64,000 bases of DNA. Source: Ceratotherium simum simum. Its lineage: Eukaryota; Chordata; Mammalia; Perissodactyla; Rhinocerotidae. The stretch's first letter is position 1. Every line of letters starts with the position of its first letter. The notes beneath the pieces were generated by a model. That model was given only the letters and a program-made list of their open reading frames with translations. It had not been told where the DNA came from and did not search any database. Of this stretch, positions 1 through 10,639 are shown one piece after another. The stretch spans positions 9,567,733-9,631,732 of the forward strand of contig NW_004454229.1 of the NCBI RefSeq assembly GCF_000283155.1. The letters run 5' to 3'. The position numbers and the translations under genes are program-made.

Positions 1-230
1 TCAGAACCAAGGGTATGGCTGGTGTTCAGACCTCAGAGCAGCATACAAGATTTGAAGCAAAGCGTTGGGACCAGCTGGATCCTGAAGGTCAACAGTCCTC
101 TTCTTGAAGGCAGGGAGAACTGGATAGTTAACTAGATTGCCACTGGGAAGTGTCCGGCCTATGGATTACTGTGCCCCATACATATACCTGAGTAGGGTTA
201 CCTGTTACCATTCATTGGTTCCTTTGCTCC

Positions 231-380
231 TTCTTTCAACAAATATTCATGGGTTACCTGCCTTGTGCAGACCCTGAGCTAAGTGCTGGGGATGCAGAGG
301 TGACAAGAAGGACACAGTCCCTGCCTTCAGGGTGTTCACAGTCTAACAGGTGCTCATGCTGACTGAAATGATGGGCTGTG
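231..380 (-). repeat. L2 LINE 3' fragment
   Basis: Reads as the reverse complement of the L2 3' end: CAACAAATATTCATGG, then CTGAGCTAAGTGCTGGGGAT, then CACAGTCCCTGCCTTCAGGG and CACAGTCTAACAGG. This ordered set of phrases is the usual inverted L2 tail. Non-functional fossil. Positions 1-230 upstream show no recognisable element. Confidence 0.75.
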
Positions 381-454
381 TCTATTTGACTAAGTTTTCT
401 ACCAGGAAGCGTAATTCTCTCTCTTTCCTTCCACCCCTACCTTTCATCTAATCA

Positions 455-640
455 TCCACCTGTCCATTGAAGATTTGCTTAGCACAACGTGCCGGTCCTG
501 CTTCTGGGTGCTGGGGATTAGAGTTGAATATGTAAGTTGTTTCACTGACGTGGAGTCTGTCTCGCTCCACAAAAGATATGATGGGGAGAACCCACACAAA
601 TAAATAAACGCACGAACGTGTTACAGTTTACACAGGTGTG
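455..640 (-). repeat. L2 LINE 3' fragment (diverged)
   Basis: A second inverted L2 tail beside the first: CCATTGAAGATTTGCTTAGC, GGTGCTGGGGATTAGAG, then a decayed equivalent of the GTCTAGTGGGGG block and a CAAATAAATAAA run. More diverged than the 231-380 copy, so the family assignment is less certain. A small open frame at 618-803 beside it has no visible support. Confidence 0.55.
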
Positions 641-1059
641 GGGCTCAGGGGTGGGGCACATCAAGAGAACTGCGTTTTATGTGAAGGGGAGGCTTCACGG
701 AAACCCTGGAGACAGGATATTGCCACCAATGATGAAGATGTCTCACCAGACATGGCATGAGGTTAGACTTCTCCCAGAGAACAATTTTGGACGTACACCT
801 TAACATCTAAGAGTCTAAAAGACAAGTACCTGGGGCATAATCATAAGGAAAGGAGAGGAAAAAATATACCAGCGATATTATGAGACATTAGAGTCTTTCT
901 CGAATCTCCAAATTCACAAATACCGCAATGCGTATTCACACCCCTGCAAGTTAGCTGCTGTTTCAACTTTCTCTAAACTTGATCTCTCACTAGACGGTCC
1001 TTTAATCACTCCTGACAGCTACTGCTTATACAATGACAAGGAGAGAACAATAAAGCCAC

Positions 1060-1850
1060 ATTACTCTGATCTTGTCGTCTGATTGCTTGAAAACTTCTAA
1101 TGGCTGCCAATCTCCTACAGAACAAAGTGCAAACTCCTCACCATAATTCTCCAAGTCCCTTAAGAAGGCTCCAGCTTCCTTCCACTTTCTCTCCCCCTGC
1201 TCCTTTCATGCAGCTTATAAAGCACCACACTGGACCGTTCAGGCGGCTGTAAACACCAGCTTCTATTTCGACACGTCTGATCTTTGCTCACTGAGTAGTT
1301 TTCGTCAGAATGCTTTTCTGCTCACCTTGCCCTACTGAAATGCTACCCCCAGTTGGAGTCCATCTTAAATGCTACTCACTTATTTATTCATCCATCTACT
1401 CAAGAATTATTTATTGAGAACCCTACTAAGTGTCGGTCCTTGGTAACAGCAAGACGAATGAAAAATGGTCTTTTACTCAAGGGGTTGGCAACCGTAGTCA
1501 AAGATGGAGGAGAGAGGGAGATAAGCACAAGTTTGATGAATTATTTCTCTGATTTCTCCAGGTAGTCAAATCTCCTTTGCTTCCAAAATCCTTAGCACAG
1601 GGGCAGACGTATAGTAGGTGCCATTTACTAATTTACTTGTTTGCTTAATTATTTTGTTGTTTATTTGGATCTCTATTATCACACTCAACAGTTTTGCATT
1701 CATGAACCGTGTTCTTCTTTATGCCCGTTTCCTCTACCAAAGGGCGAAGGTCTCGACTTAACTGTTTCCGTGTACGTCCTTCTATTCACAGAGCCTTGCA
1801 CACAGGAGGCATCCTAAGTGTGTGCTGAATGTAAGCGAATTGAAACAGGG
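1060..1850 (+). repeat. L2 LINE mosaic (sense pieces, one inverted)
   Basis: 1080-1210 carries the sense L2 segment AATGGCTGCCAATC...AAAGTGCAAACTCCTCACC. 1385-1480 looks like a short inverted L2 tail (ATTATTTATTGAGAACCC). 1735-1845 matches the sense L2 end (CAGAGCCTTGCACACAGGAGG...GTGTGTGCTGAATG). These are probably fragments of more than one insertion. No intact reading frame is present. Confidence 0.55.
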
Positions 1851-1982
1851 AAAAGAAAAGGCAAAAGGTGGAGGAAAGAAGAGCTGAGAGGCCAAAGTTG
1901 TCCAGTAATTTCACTTTGAGTGTTTTAGACCCTACGTTTCCTCCAGGTTACTAAAGCAAATTTATCTAAGCAAATAAGCTTC

Positions 1983-2025
1983 CCTATTTGCATTTCTTTG
2001 AAGCCTAATTTGACATGCAAATAGG
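1983..2025. promoter_or_regulatory. Inverted pair of octamer (POU-type) motifs
   Basis: ATTTGCAT at 1986-1993 is answered by ATGCAAAT at 2015-2022. The flanks also match, giving an 11-bp perfect inverted repeat (1983-1993 and 2015-2025) with a 21-bp spacer. ATTTGCAT is the canonical binding site of POU/Oct transcription factors. The surrounding 1900-2100 stretch shows no repeat signature. Regulatory activity is inferred only from the motifs; single octamers are common by chance in this window, so the arrangement rather than the count is the evidence. Confidence 0.35.
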
Positions 2026-2229
2026 CCACTAACTAGCGCTGGGCTTCAATCAACAGTGTTTAAACAGAAATCCCCATAGCTATTCAGAGAGCTGTGCTTA
2101 GGAAGAAGCTAGCATTAGGCAGCGTAGGTAACAATGACAGCCAGGGCAATGAAGGGCACACATTCTCCACATTCTTCTCTGAAGTTTCCTAGCCACCTCT
2201 TCCACGGCCTCTTTCCCTGAAGAGGAGAA

Positions 2230-2560
2230 TTTGAGAGCTGCAAGCAATTGAAGGACCTTAAAGGCTGCTTGGTCCAGCTCTCCCAGCCCTTCAGCTGGAA
2301 TTCTCTCGCTGGTGGCAGCCAGCCTCTCTTGGCACACCACCAGTGACAGGGAGCTCATCATCTATTAAAGGTGCTCTCACTATCCACAAAGCCTTTCTTA
2401 TATTGAACACAAGAAATTCGACTCCTTCATTGTAACTTCGTTGTCGCTAGAGCCAAACAGAACCAAATTGCTCTTTTCCATAAAACAACACTTCAGACAT
2501 CTGAATATAGCAATCTGAATCTTCTTGCTAAACTTAATAGTAGTCATTATTGTCATCACC
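2230..2560 (+). repeat. L3/CR1-type LINE fragment
   Basis: The stretch AGGGAGCTCATCATC...TTGTAACTTCGTTG...AGAGCCAAACAGAACCAA...CACTTCAGACATCTGAATATAGC follows, in order, the landmarks of the 3' part of mammalian CR1/L3 elements (GGAGCTCACCACC, AACTTCCACCCATTG, AGCCACACAGAACAAG, CCCTTCAGATA). Heavily diverged, consistent with an insertion older than placental mammals. Confidence 0.55.
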
Positions 2561-2639
2561 ATCATCTTTAGTCTGTCCTGATTCTCAGCTGTCTCATACT
2601 GTCCTCTTACATGGTAGTCTCTTTTCACTTGAATCGGCT

Positions 2640-2860
2640 GAGCTCACTTTTCAAACCCTCAATGACTTTTGCATGCCACTCCTGTCTGAATGGCAGGCTG
2701 TTGACCTTATCACTCAGGTCTCAACTCAAATGTCCTTTCTTCAGAGATGCCTCACCTGGCCATCCTAGCTGAAATAGAACCACCCTCATGCCACCGCCCC
2801 CTACACACTGCAGACATTCTTCATCACTTTAATCTGTATTTAAAAACAGAACTCACAACT
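2640..2860 (+). repeat. L2 LINE fragment
   Basis: CTCAACTCAAATGTCCTTTCTTCAGAGATGCCTCACCTGGCC is an L2 sense landmark (CAGCTCAAATGTCACCTCCTC...GAAGCCTTCCCTGACC). It continues through a cytosine-rich stretch to CACTTTAATCTGTATTTA. Confidence 0.7.
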
Positions 2861-2924
2861 ACCTGAAATTGTCTAGTGTAGTAAAGAGTCTGATTCCAGT
2901 TTTTCATGAGTGATTGCTGATGAC

Positions 2925-3265
2925 TTTTAAGGCTCACCCCTCCCTCTTCTGCTCCACATCTGGGCAAGCTGATAAGAAAGGCTTTGGCATTGGCAAGAGG
3001 TTCAAACCACATCTGCCTCTACCTGTGTCTGGGAACCCTCATCCCTTCCTTGCCCCCTAACCACCATAAAAACTCCAAACCAATCTCATTTCTCCACTTC
3101 CTCAAGCTATTTCAGACCAGTTTGGGAGGTCCGCTCTAGCGTCCCCAGAAAGCCTTATTATGTGAGTAACACACCTTTTCACACCTTGTTGGTGTTTATG
3201 TGGCATCATTGGTTTCAAAATCTGAACTGATTTTTGGGTGGGAGTCCATTCTGTTTCTGAAGAGT
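2925..3265 (+). mobile_element. Possible degraded solo LTR (ERV1-like)
   Basis: The layout resembles the promoter/R/U5 part of a retroviral LTR: a TATA-like CCATAAAAACTCC at 3062-3074, then GAGGTCCGCTCTAG about 55 bp downstream. A decayed poly(A)-signal region (GCCTTATTATG) follows, then TTGTTGGTGTTTATGTGG and the CTGAAC...TTTTTGGGTGGG U5-type end. I see no matching second LTR or internal viral sequence. The call rests on layout and remembered U5-like phrases, not on terminal repeats; a chance resemblance is possible. Confidence 0.35.
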
Positions 3266-3274
3266 GGTTACAGT

Positions 3275-3420
3275 ATCTGGTTTATTTATTTGTTAGTTGT
3301 TCATCTCTTTAGTATCTTTCTCTCTCACTGGAATGGGAGCTCTGCTTTTCTACCATCTCTGTGGGTCACAAAAAGTTGCCTGCCTGAAGTCAGGGCTCAG
3401 TTAATGAAGAAATGATTCTG
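3275..3420 (+). repeat. L2 LINE 3' tail
   Basis: Contains TTATTTGTTAGTTGTTCATC...CACTGGAATGGGAGCTC and ends in GGCTCAGTTAATGAAGAAATGA, the pattern of the L2 sense tail (ACTAGACTGTGAGCTCC ... CTCAATAAATGTTTGTTGAATGA). Confidence 0.6.
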
Positions 3421-3454
3421 AATATCTTACAATAGCTCTTGTTATAATGGCCCC

Positions 3455-3700
3455 AAATAATGACTCCCATTACTACTACTTCTAGTACCAGCAAACTAGG
3501 TGCCAGCCACTGTTCTTAGTGTTTTATTTGAATTAATTCCTTTACTCTTTGTATCAACTCTACAAATACTTATCTCTATTTTATAGATGAAGAAGCTAAG
3601 GCACAGGGAAGTTAAGTAATTTGCTCAAGATCACATGACAAGTGGCAGAGTCAAGATTAGCACACAGGTGACAGGGCCCCAGGCATGCTCCTAAGCACCT
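3455..3700 (-). repeat. MIR SINE
   Basis: Inverted MIR: GTGCCAGCCACTGTTCTTAG, TATAGATGAAGAAGCTAAGG, GTTAAGTAATTTGCTC and CAAGTGGCAGAGTCAAGATT appear in the expected order. MIR is an ancient tRNA-derived SINE whose core is shared by all mammals. The copy is near full length. Confidence 0.85.
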
Positions 3701-3734
3701 TCCTAGAATCTCTGTCATTGCTGCCACTACTGCT

Positions 3735-3885
3735 CTGATGTTGCTATGTGGAGTCCCTGCCATGTGCCAGGACCTGTAATCATCTCCTCCAACCCTCCCA
3801 CAGACTTCAAGGTGAATATCTTGACCTCCATTTGCAGATGAGGAAACTGTACCTCAGAGGGTTGGAAGACTCCCCTGGGCATGGC
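3735..3885 (-). repeat. MIR SINE fragment
   Basis: CCATGTGCCAGGACCTG...CATTTGCAGATGAGGAAACTG...CTCAGAGGG is the inverted MIR core. It lies directly after the preceding MIR in the same orientation, as two separate copies. The open frame at 3748-3948 runs through it and is incidental. Confidence 0.75.
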
Positions 3886-4139
3886 AGGTTAGCCATAGAC
3901 TCCCTGGTTACCCCACATCAAAGATCTCAGAGAGCTTTGAGGCCATGAAATTGGAAGCACAGGAGACTACATGCCTGTGTTGAGAAATAAGGTATCTAGG
4001 AGGCTTGTTTGATAACTAACAGTCAGGATTTAGGGAAATTGCCTGAGTTCTCTCTTCTACTGAACATTAATCAAAAATAAAGATCCTCATAATTAACACT
4101 TAGCTGTTCAAAGGAATATCATCCCCTGGTACTTCTAGT

Positions 4140-4320
4140 CATCTAAGGGAATTGCCTTTTTATTTTAAAAAATGTTATTTTTTACTGTAAAAGTAATATA
4201 TGCTCATTGTAGAAAACTGAGAAAATAGCGAAAACTATGAGAAGACTATGAATAACTCCTATTCCTATCATTCAGTTATAACCACCTATCATAGAGAAGG
4301 TTTTTTTTAAAAGAAATAAT
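4140..4320. repeat. Ancient interspersed repeat, probably old L1-derived
   Basis: TTACTGTAAAAGTAATATATGCTCATTGTAGAAAACTGAGAAAATA is a phrase found many times in mammalian genomes (the 'AAAAGTAATACATGCTCATTG' type). I cannot assign the family or orientation with confidence. Confidence 0.4.
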
Positions 4321-4344
4321 AGTTGGAAAGGTCAATTCTTAAAA

Positions 4345-4562
4345 ACATGACATGGCTTCAGATTCAATTATGATTTTCCTTCTAACTAGCTCTGTGACTT
4401 TAAGAAGTTATTTTATCTCTTTGAGTCTTAGTTTCTTTGCAGGAAACATCTAGATTAAACCACCTGTCAAGACGGTCTGTGAGAGTTCAAAAAGCAAGTG
4501 TGTACGGAGACATGTTGCATGATGACTGGAGCATAGTAGGTCCTCAATAAAGGTTATTTATT
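4345..4562 (+). repeat. MIR SINE
   Basis: Sense MIR: TAGCTCTGTGACTTTAAGAAG, ATCTCTTTGAGTCTTAGTTTC, then GGAGCATAGTAGGTCCTCAA and TAAAGGTTA at the 3' end. Only the 5' tRNA-like part is weak. The following 4563-5030 stretch is AT-rich single-copy sequence in which I see nothing specific. Confidence 0.75.
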
Positions 4563-5034
4563 CTTTTTATTTCCTTCCTTCCTAACTCTGAGTCCCACCC
4601 TTCTTTTAATGAGTAAAGACAACAGATACTTTCTCTCTCTTGTTCTACACTAATCTACTAGTTTCTACTCTGAAATGGTTCCTGAACTGGTAGAGAATAA
4701 ATTAATTTCCTTTACCTGACGGTTAAGATGTTTCTTCTATAAGTTCATAGCAGTACTTTATTCTAGAAAGATTTGAGAGGTTTTTTTTAAATTTGTTCTT
4801 AAGTTTTATTACAATATTAGGAAAAATAAGTGAAAAGTACACCGAAGTCAGTTTTTAGAGTTAACTCTCACACAGGAAAGAATAATCAGAATAAGGATAT
4901 TATTTGGGAAGTACATTAGATATTATTATACTGCTATCATTTTAAAGCAGGCAGTATGTTCCTTTGATTAACTTAGTTTTTATTTTTATTTTTGCCTATA
5001 TTAAGGAAACAAGGTCAAAGTAACTCTAGCTTCT

Positions 5035-5290
5035 CTGGTTAAGGAGCTCACAATGAAGGGAGATGAGTAAATCAATAATTTTGGCAAATTTTGGTAATGA
5101 ATGCTATGATAGAAAGATACTCAGAGAAAGATGTCTAAGAAGGCTGGAAATTCAAGGACAGCTTCCTAGAATAGACGTTTGAGCTGAGTTTTGGCGTACG
5201 CATAAGATTCATCTAGTGGGAATAAAGAAAAGAAAGAGGGACATTCAGGCAGAAAAGACATTGGGAAGACATGGGCATGAAATGTAATGC
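5035..5290 (-). repeat. L2 LINE fragment, 3' part
   Basis: Inverted L2: AAGGAGCTCACAATGAAGGG, GAATGCTATGATAGAAAG, TGAGCTGAGTTTTGG and GGGACATTCAGGCAGAAAAG, in the order seen in long L2 copies. The 5865-5985 piece looks like a further part of the same insertion. Confidence 0.65.
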
Positions 5291-5299
5291 TGTTTTCCA

Positions 5300-5860
5300 G
5301 AAACTAGAAGAACTTGCAATCATTGGGAGATGATGGAATGAATATTAGTAGCTAACACATATTGAGTACTAACTACAGGCTGCACACTGTTCTAAGCAGG
5401 GAATTTATTATAGGGACACTCAAAGACCCAAGAACCGAACGGCGGGAGCAGAGAGAGGACTCAGAAATAAACTAGAACCAGAGAATCAAGACTCTCATTA
5501 GGAAAGTCTTTCTCTCTATCTCCCCAAACAAGCTTTCTCTGCTTTGCAGGGTCACAAAATACACAGCATGGCTACAACAGCCTATGGGTTTTGCAAGTTC
5601 TCAAAATGTCTAGGGAATGGATTAACTGGCCCAGCTCAAGTCACTCAGCAGTGACCAGGGGAACAAGGCCAATTTTAGGAAAAATACAGATCTGCCTGCA
5701 ACCATGCTGATGGGAGTATCGCACAGGAGAGCAATTCCACAAAAGAGGGTAGCAGACAGACAATCCCACTGGCCCCATCTATGTAGGCAATTGGTGATAA
5801 ATCTTGAGAGGCAGGCAGACACCTGATCATGAAGTTTTTTGTCTGCTAAGCTAAACCATA
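5300..5860. other. Unclassified sequence between two L2 pieces
   Basis: 5340-5400 resembles an inverted MIR end (TAGCTAACACATATTGAGTACT...CACTGTTCTAAGC). The rest, including GGATTAACTGGCCCAGCTCAAGTCACTCAG, resembles an old repeat I cannot name. It may be an insertion into the flanking L2. No open frame here has recognisable content. Confidence 0.3.
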
Positions 5861-5864
5861 TTCA

Positions 5865-5985
5865 TCTCATACTGAAAGTTATGAGCAGGCTTTGAAGGAT
5901 TTGGAGTACAGGAATGATGCAAGGGTCAAATCTTCATTCTAGAAAATTATTCTGCTAGAGGTTTTCAGGTAAACCTAATGGATAA
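5865..5985 (-). repeat. L2 LINE fragment, 5'-more part
   Basis: GAGCAGGCTTTGAAGG...GGAATGATGCAAGGGTCAAATCTTC...AAATTATTCTGCTAG follows the inverted L2 landmark 'GGTTTTAAGCAGGGGAGTGACATGATCTGA...TCACTCTGGCTGCTG'. It continues the L2 at 5035-5290 in consistent order. Confidence 0.6.
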
Positions 5986-6629
5986 AATATGGGTGCATTT
6001 ATCTCTGTTCCCTTTCAAAACACTAGCCCAAAATGACAACCATAGTATATACAAAGAAACAAACACATACAGAGAAAGAGAATAGGAGAGGAGGAAATAG
6101 CTGATACAGGGAATATTAAAAAATTTTTGGAAGATGGATTAGAAATGAGTGAACAGGGTAGAAGCTGAACCCTGAGTGCCTACAGAAGGGATATAGAAGT
6201 GAGACAGCCCATTAACCCCAGAGCACCCTAGAAAAGTCTGGGATTTGGAGGCCCTAGTTCCCAAAAAACGCAAGGATGAGGCTCCAGGCTGAAAAGGGGT
6301 CTGGCTAAGACAGCATACAGAACAGTTAGACAACGAGAGCCCTTCTCAACCTCGTAGGACATAGAGGTCTATTTGGCAAAGCAGTTGTACCCTGGAAGCT
6401 TTGAACTCAGGGACACCAGACATAGTGAAGAGCAGGGGAGAAGCTCTCCTGGAAACAAAGGGATTAAGTAAAATTTGGATCCTAAAATGTTAGACCCCAC
6501 TCCTAACCCCCATTCCCTGTCTGTTCTGAGAATATCATTAACTGGACCCCTGCTTCTTCCCAGGCAAGAGATTTGAGAATCTTCTATGGATAAACAGATT
6601 GGTTCCAGAGAAAATACCAATAGATATCA
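5986..6629. other. Unassigned stretch before the A-rich LINE block
   Basis: About 640 bp of moderately A-rich sequence without a repeat I can name. It may be the 5' extension of the LINE-like block that follows at 6630, since no sharp composition break is visible at the boundary. The open frames at 6139-6333 and 6369-6620 on the minus strand show no recognisable features. Confidence 0.3.
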
Positions 6630-8490
6630 ATATTTGGGAGGAGGGAAAGAAGTGTATTACTCCCAGTGAAAAAGATGACTTGGAAGAGTGAAGTCTATTT
6701 GTTGATAAGCTTCCCTTCTGTCCTACCCCAACCCCACCTACATGGTTTCCAATAGCTTTTTATTGCCTTGAAATTATATACACACAAACAGCCAATGAGC
6801 ACCAGACACCACAGAAAGCCTCCGACAGGAAATTCTCAGTCCAACAAACAGAAAGTATACTCAGAAAAAGCAGAGATATTACAGGACTCATAAGGAAAGA
6901 ATAATTTTAAAAGGACTCGTATTGTATGCTTGCATGAGAAGATACTACATCTACAGAAAAGGTGCACCTAGAGAACAAGAAAGAATTCTATAATATGAAA
7001 AAGTATGACCACTGACATTTAAAAAAATATCATTAAAAAAGTTTGAAGGTGAAGTTTAGGGATAATCAGAGGAAGAAAAACCAAAGAGCAAAAGAATGGC
7101 AATAGGATAGAAGATTAAAAATTAGAGGATGAATTTAGGAGGAAAAAAAAGATCTGACTGAAAGGAGTTCTTGGTGGGGACAGATGGGGGGAGGGAAAGA
7201 AAGAGAGAGAAAATAGAGCAGAGAAAGTTATCCACACCATTACGTAGCAAATTTCGCAGAATTAAAGACATGAGTTTCTAAATTAAAACTACCCACTGAA
7301 TATCTAATACAATGACTTGGGGGAAAAAAGACTTACACCAGAGCATATTACTATTAAATTTAAAAATAACAGGAATGAGGAGTAGAACTTAAAATGTAAC
7401 AGAGATAAACAATAAAACAAAATAAAACAAACAAAAACTAACCAACCAATCAGATAAGAACTGCTCACATACAAAGGATAGAGAGAGAAAATGGCCTTAG
7501 ACTTTGGAAAGCAACACTAAATGCTAGGAGTCAATGAAGCAATATTTAGAGAAAATGGTTTTCAACCCAAAGTCTATACCCAGCCAAATCATCAATTAAG
7601 TATAAAGGTAGAATAAAGAAATTTCCAAACATTTGAGGACTCAAAAATTTTACCTCCTGTACACACAATCTTATAAAGATACGGGACTATGTGATTCTGC
7701 AAAATAAGGAGAGTAAACCAAGAAATAGGAATATGTAGAATCAAGAAAACAGAAAATTCAGCACAGAAGAGTGGTAACGGGAGATTCCAGAACAACAGCC
7801 ATGCTCCAGGCCTAGTAATCAACTGGTCCATTTTGGAGCAGGAGAATGGAGGGTTGCAGGAGAGAGATCAACAGGAGATTGAAGGAGCCGAAGGAAAGTC
7901 TGGATTGCATGTAATCATTTGGAAAAACTATTAAATACTTGAGAGATCTACTGAAGCATTTGAAAAAAAAAGAGACACAAATGTATGCAAATGGAAAAAC
8001 AGAGGTGAATATTAACTGTAGGGAAAAGAAAAATTTGTAAAAGAAAGGAAATATAATCACGATATACAAATTGGCTCTAAAGTAAACAGTAGTTACAACA
8101 CACTCATAATTATGTAAAACTATTGATATAACTCAAAATTGTGAAATAAATTTACGGAGAGGACAAGAGAGAGAGGAAGTGGGAATGATGATGGAAGAAA
8201 CCTAAATCTTCAACAATAAACACAAGATGTAAAGCGATAATTTCAAAAATGTCAAACCAAGAAATGATAGGATAAGCATATTTGGGCACATGAAAGTATA
8301 TATCAGGAAAAAAAAAGCTAAAAGAGTAAAAATTTGTGGCATTGAAGGAATAAAACTTGGGGGAGTGGGGAGGCTGATGGGGAAAAACTGATGTATTTCA
8401 TTAAAAGATATTTCATATAGCTGATTGTTTTAAACCGTGAACATGGAAACATATTGATTAAAAATTTTTCAAATGACATTTTTTTAAAAA
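6630..8490 (+). mobile_element. Old HAL1/L1-like LINE block
   Basis: A strongly A-rich plus strand is typical of sense L1-type sequence. 7560-7660 (TTTTCAACCCAAAGTCTATACCCAGCC...) is the nucleotide signature of the C-terminal end of an L1/HAL1 ORF1-type region. 8090-8450 continues as A-rich noncoding sequence and ends near AAAATTTTTC. All frames are broken by stops. HAL1 (an ORF1-only L1 relative) is my best guess; an L1M subfamily is the alternative. Confidence 0.5.
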
Positions 8491-8499
8491 GAGAAAAAC

Positions 8500-8835
8500 A
8501 ATGGCCTTACCTAGTGTGATAGAGACTGTTTATATCTAGAAAAACTTAAAAATGCCATATAAGAAATGTTTATTTTTTAAGATTTTGGAAAATGTAAAAC
8601 CACAGGCTGGAGTATTCAAGAGGACTGCACTAAACAAAGCTGTCAGATTGGACTTTCCAGGAGAAAATTAAGTTTTGAGCTCTCCAGAATCTATCCAATA
8701 AAGTCTATGGTCTTCAAATTTATTTTTGTTTGACTTTTGCACCAAATTAAGCATCAAACATGTACCAGGAGAACCTGGGGAAACTTCCAAAGCACCATAA
8801 CTCTAAGGGAAACACAAATAGGAAGGAACTCTGTA
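8500..8835. other. AT-rich stretch, no element recognised
   Basis: Between two LINE blocks. A-rich in keeping with its neighbours but without landmarks. It may be a further decayed part of the LINE block. Confidence 0.3.
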
Positions 8836-8837
8836 AC

Positions 8838-8960
8838 TGAGGTGATTCATTTATTGATCAGAAAATATTTGCTGACAATCTACCATTGTAGAAATAGTGG
8901 TAGAATCGAAAGATAAATTTCCAGCCTTCACAAAGGTTGACTTCTAATTTCTGTGACAGA
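8838..8960 (-). repeat. L2 LINE 3' fragment
   Basis: GTGATTCATTTATTGATCAGAAAATATTTGCTGAC followed by CCAGCCTTCACAAAGGTTGACTTCTAAT matches the inverted L2 tail (ATTTATTGAGCACC ... CCCTGCCCTCAAGGAGCTCACAGTCTAG). Confidence 0.5.
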
Positions 8961-9054
8961 AAAAAAAAAAATTGAAGAATTATTAGCTGAAACCTTTTCC
9001 AAATTTGATTTTTTAAAAGGTAAACCATTGGTCCAAGAAGCTCAGTGAAACCCA

Positions 9055-10295
9055 AGTAGAATAAATTCAGAGAAAACTACACCTAGGCACATCTTAGCTA
9101 AATTCCTGAAAACCAGATAAAGAAAAAAATCTTAAAGGCAGCAGGTAAGGAAAAAACCCCCAAACACCACATTACATACAAATTACCTACAAGGGAAATA
9201 TAAGATTACCAGCAGACTGCAGAAGGGAACCATGGGAGATCAGAAGGCAATGGAATACTTTAAAATGGTTAAAGACAAAAAACACTGTCAACCTAAAATT
9301 CTATAGTCAGTAAAAATAGTCTTCAAAAGTGAAAGCAAGATAAATACATTTTAAGAGAAATATAAGCAGAGACAATTTGTTGCCAGCAGAATTACACTAC
9401 AAGAAATGCTAAAGGAAGCCTTTCAGGCTGAAGGGAACTGCTACCAGATAGATGACATATTAAAAATATGCACACACATACTTCTTTAAAGGACTGTTGA
9501 CATCTTAAATGAAAAATAATGTGAACATGTTGTAGGGTCTATAACATACATAGAAGTAAAATATGTGACAATAGAGCACAAAGGGCAAGTAGGGTGAACA
9601 GAATAACACCATTGTAAGTTCTTACATTATTCACAAAGTATCATAAGTAGCAGGATATTATTTGAAAGTAGAATGGGAGAAATCAAGGTGCGTGGGTAAT
9701 TTCTACAGCAAGCTCTAAAAGTTAACACAAAAAAAATATAGCCAAAGTCAATAGAAGAGATAAAATGAAATACTAAAAGAGTACTTCGCTAACTAAAAGG
9801 AAGTCAGTCTAGGAGAAACAGAGAAACAAAGAACAGAGAGAACAACAGAAAACAAATACAAAGATGATAGAGTTATCATCATTAAGATGATAACTCTATC
9901 TTAATTACAATAAATATAATTAGACTAAACACCACGCAAAAAGCAAAGATTGTCTGACTGGATAACGAGGCAAGACCTAACTATATGTCATTTGCAAAAA
10001 ATGCGCTTTACATATAATGACACAGACAAGTAGAAAGTGAAAGAATGGAAAAAAGATATACAATGCAAACACTGAACATAAGAAACTTGGTGTGAATGTA
10101 TTAATATCTGATACAGCAGACTTCAAGGCAAACAGTATTATCAGAGATAGAGAGACATCTCATAATAATAACAAAGAAGTTCAATTCATCAGGAAGATAT
10201 GACAATCTTAAACATGCATGTGCTTAATAGCAAATCCAGACAGACTAACTCTGGAGTCTATCCTGCTCCCCTGTAAAATCCAACCACCAAATAAA
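9055..10295 (+). mobile_element. Old L1 (L1M) fragment: ORF1 end to ORF2 start
   Basis: 9370-9430 (ATTACACTACAAGAAATGCTAAAGGAAGCC) corresponds to the end of L1 ORF1. 9490-9760 is the inter-ORF region (TATAACATACATAGAAGTAAAATATGTGACAATAG). 9940-10230 (AGATTGTCTGACTGGATAA ... TTCAATTCATCAGGAAGATATGACAAT) is the start of ORF2, which in L1 encodes the endonuclease domain. Stops and indels break every frame, so this is a dead copy. It stops at 10295, well short of the reverse-transcriptase part. Confidence 0.8.
9866..9900. repeat. Perfect 14-bp hairpin inside the L1
   Basis: GATAGAGTTATCAT (9866-9879), a 7-nt loop, then ATGATAACTCTATC (9887-9900) is a perfect inverted repeat. Ordinary L1 copies are not expected to contain it here, so it probably arose by a local templated mutation in this copy. 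Confidence 0.8.
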
Positions 10296-10439
10296 GAATC
10301 ATAAGCTGTGTTGGTGATGGTAACTCTCACTCTTCCTTGTTGTTCATTCCTTGAGAGATAAAAATATTTCTACAGATCAATGTTTGGGTATTGTTAGTTC
10401 CATTTCCCCATGTCTCTTTCTGGGAAACAGACACACAAC

Positions 10440-10620
10440 TATCTACTCATTCAATACATACTTATTAAGTGCTTATTAGACATATGAGTGTATAAAGCAT
10501 CTATTTTATGCCATGCCTTGTGTCAGGTGGTAGGGAAGCAGTAATTCATAGGCTAGTAGAGAATCCAGAATAAATATGTGATATTAGACCCTGAGATGTA
10601 TACAATAATGGGAAATGAAC
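10440..10620 (-). repeat. L2 LINE 3' fragment
   Basis: CATTCAATACATACTTATTAAGTGC...ATGCCATGCCTTGTGTCAGGTGG...AATTCATAGGCTAGTAGAG reads as the inverted L2 tail. The part between 10296 and 10440 is unassigned. Confidence 0.55.
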
Positions 10621-10639
10621 AAATATTTTGGTGCAAATT

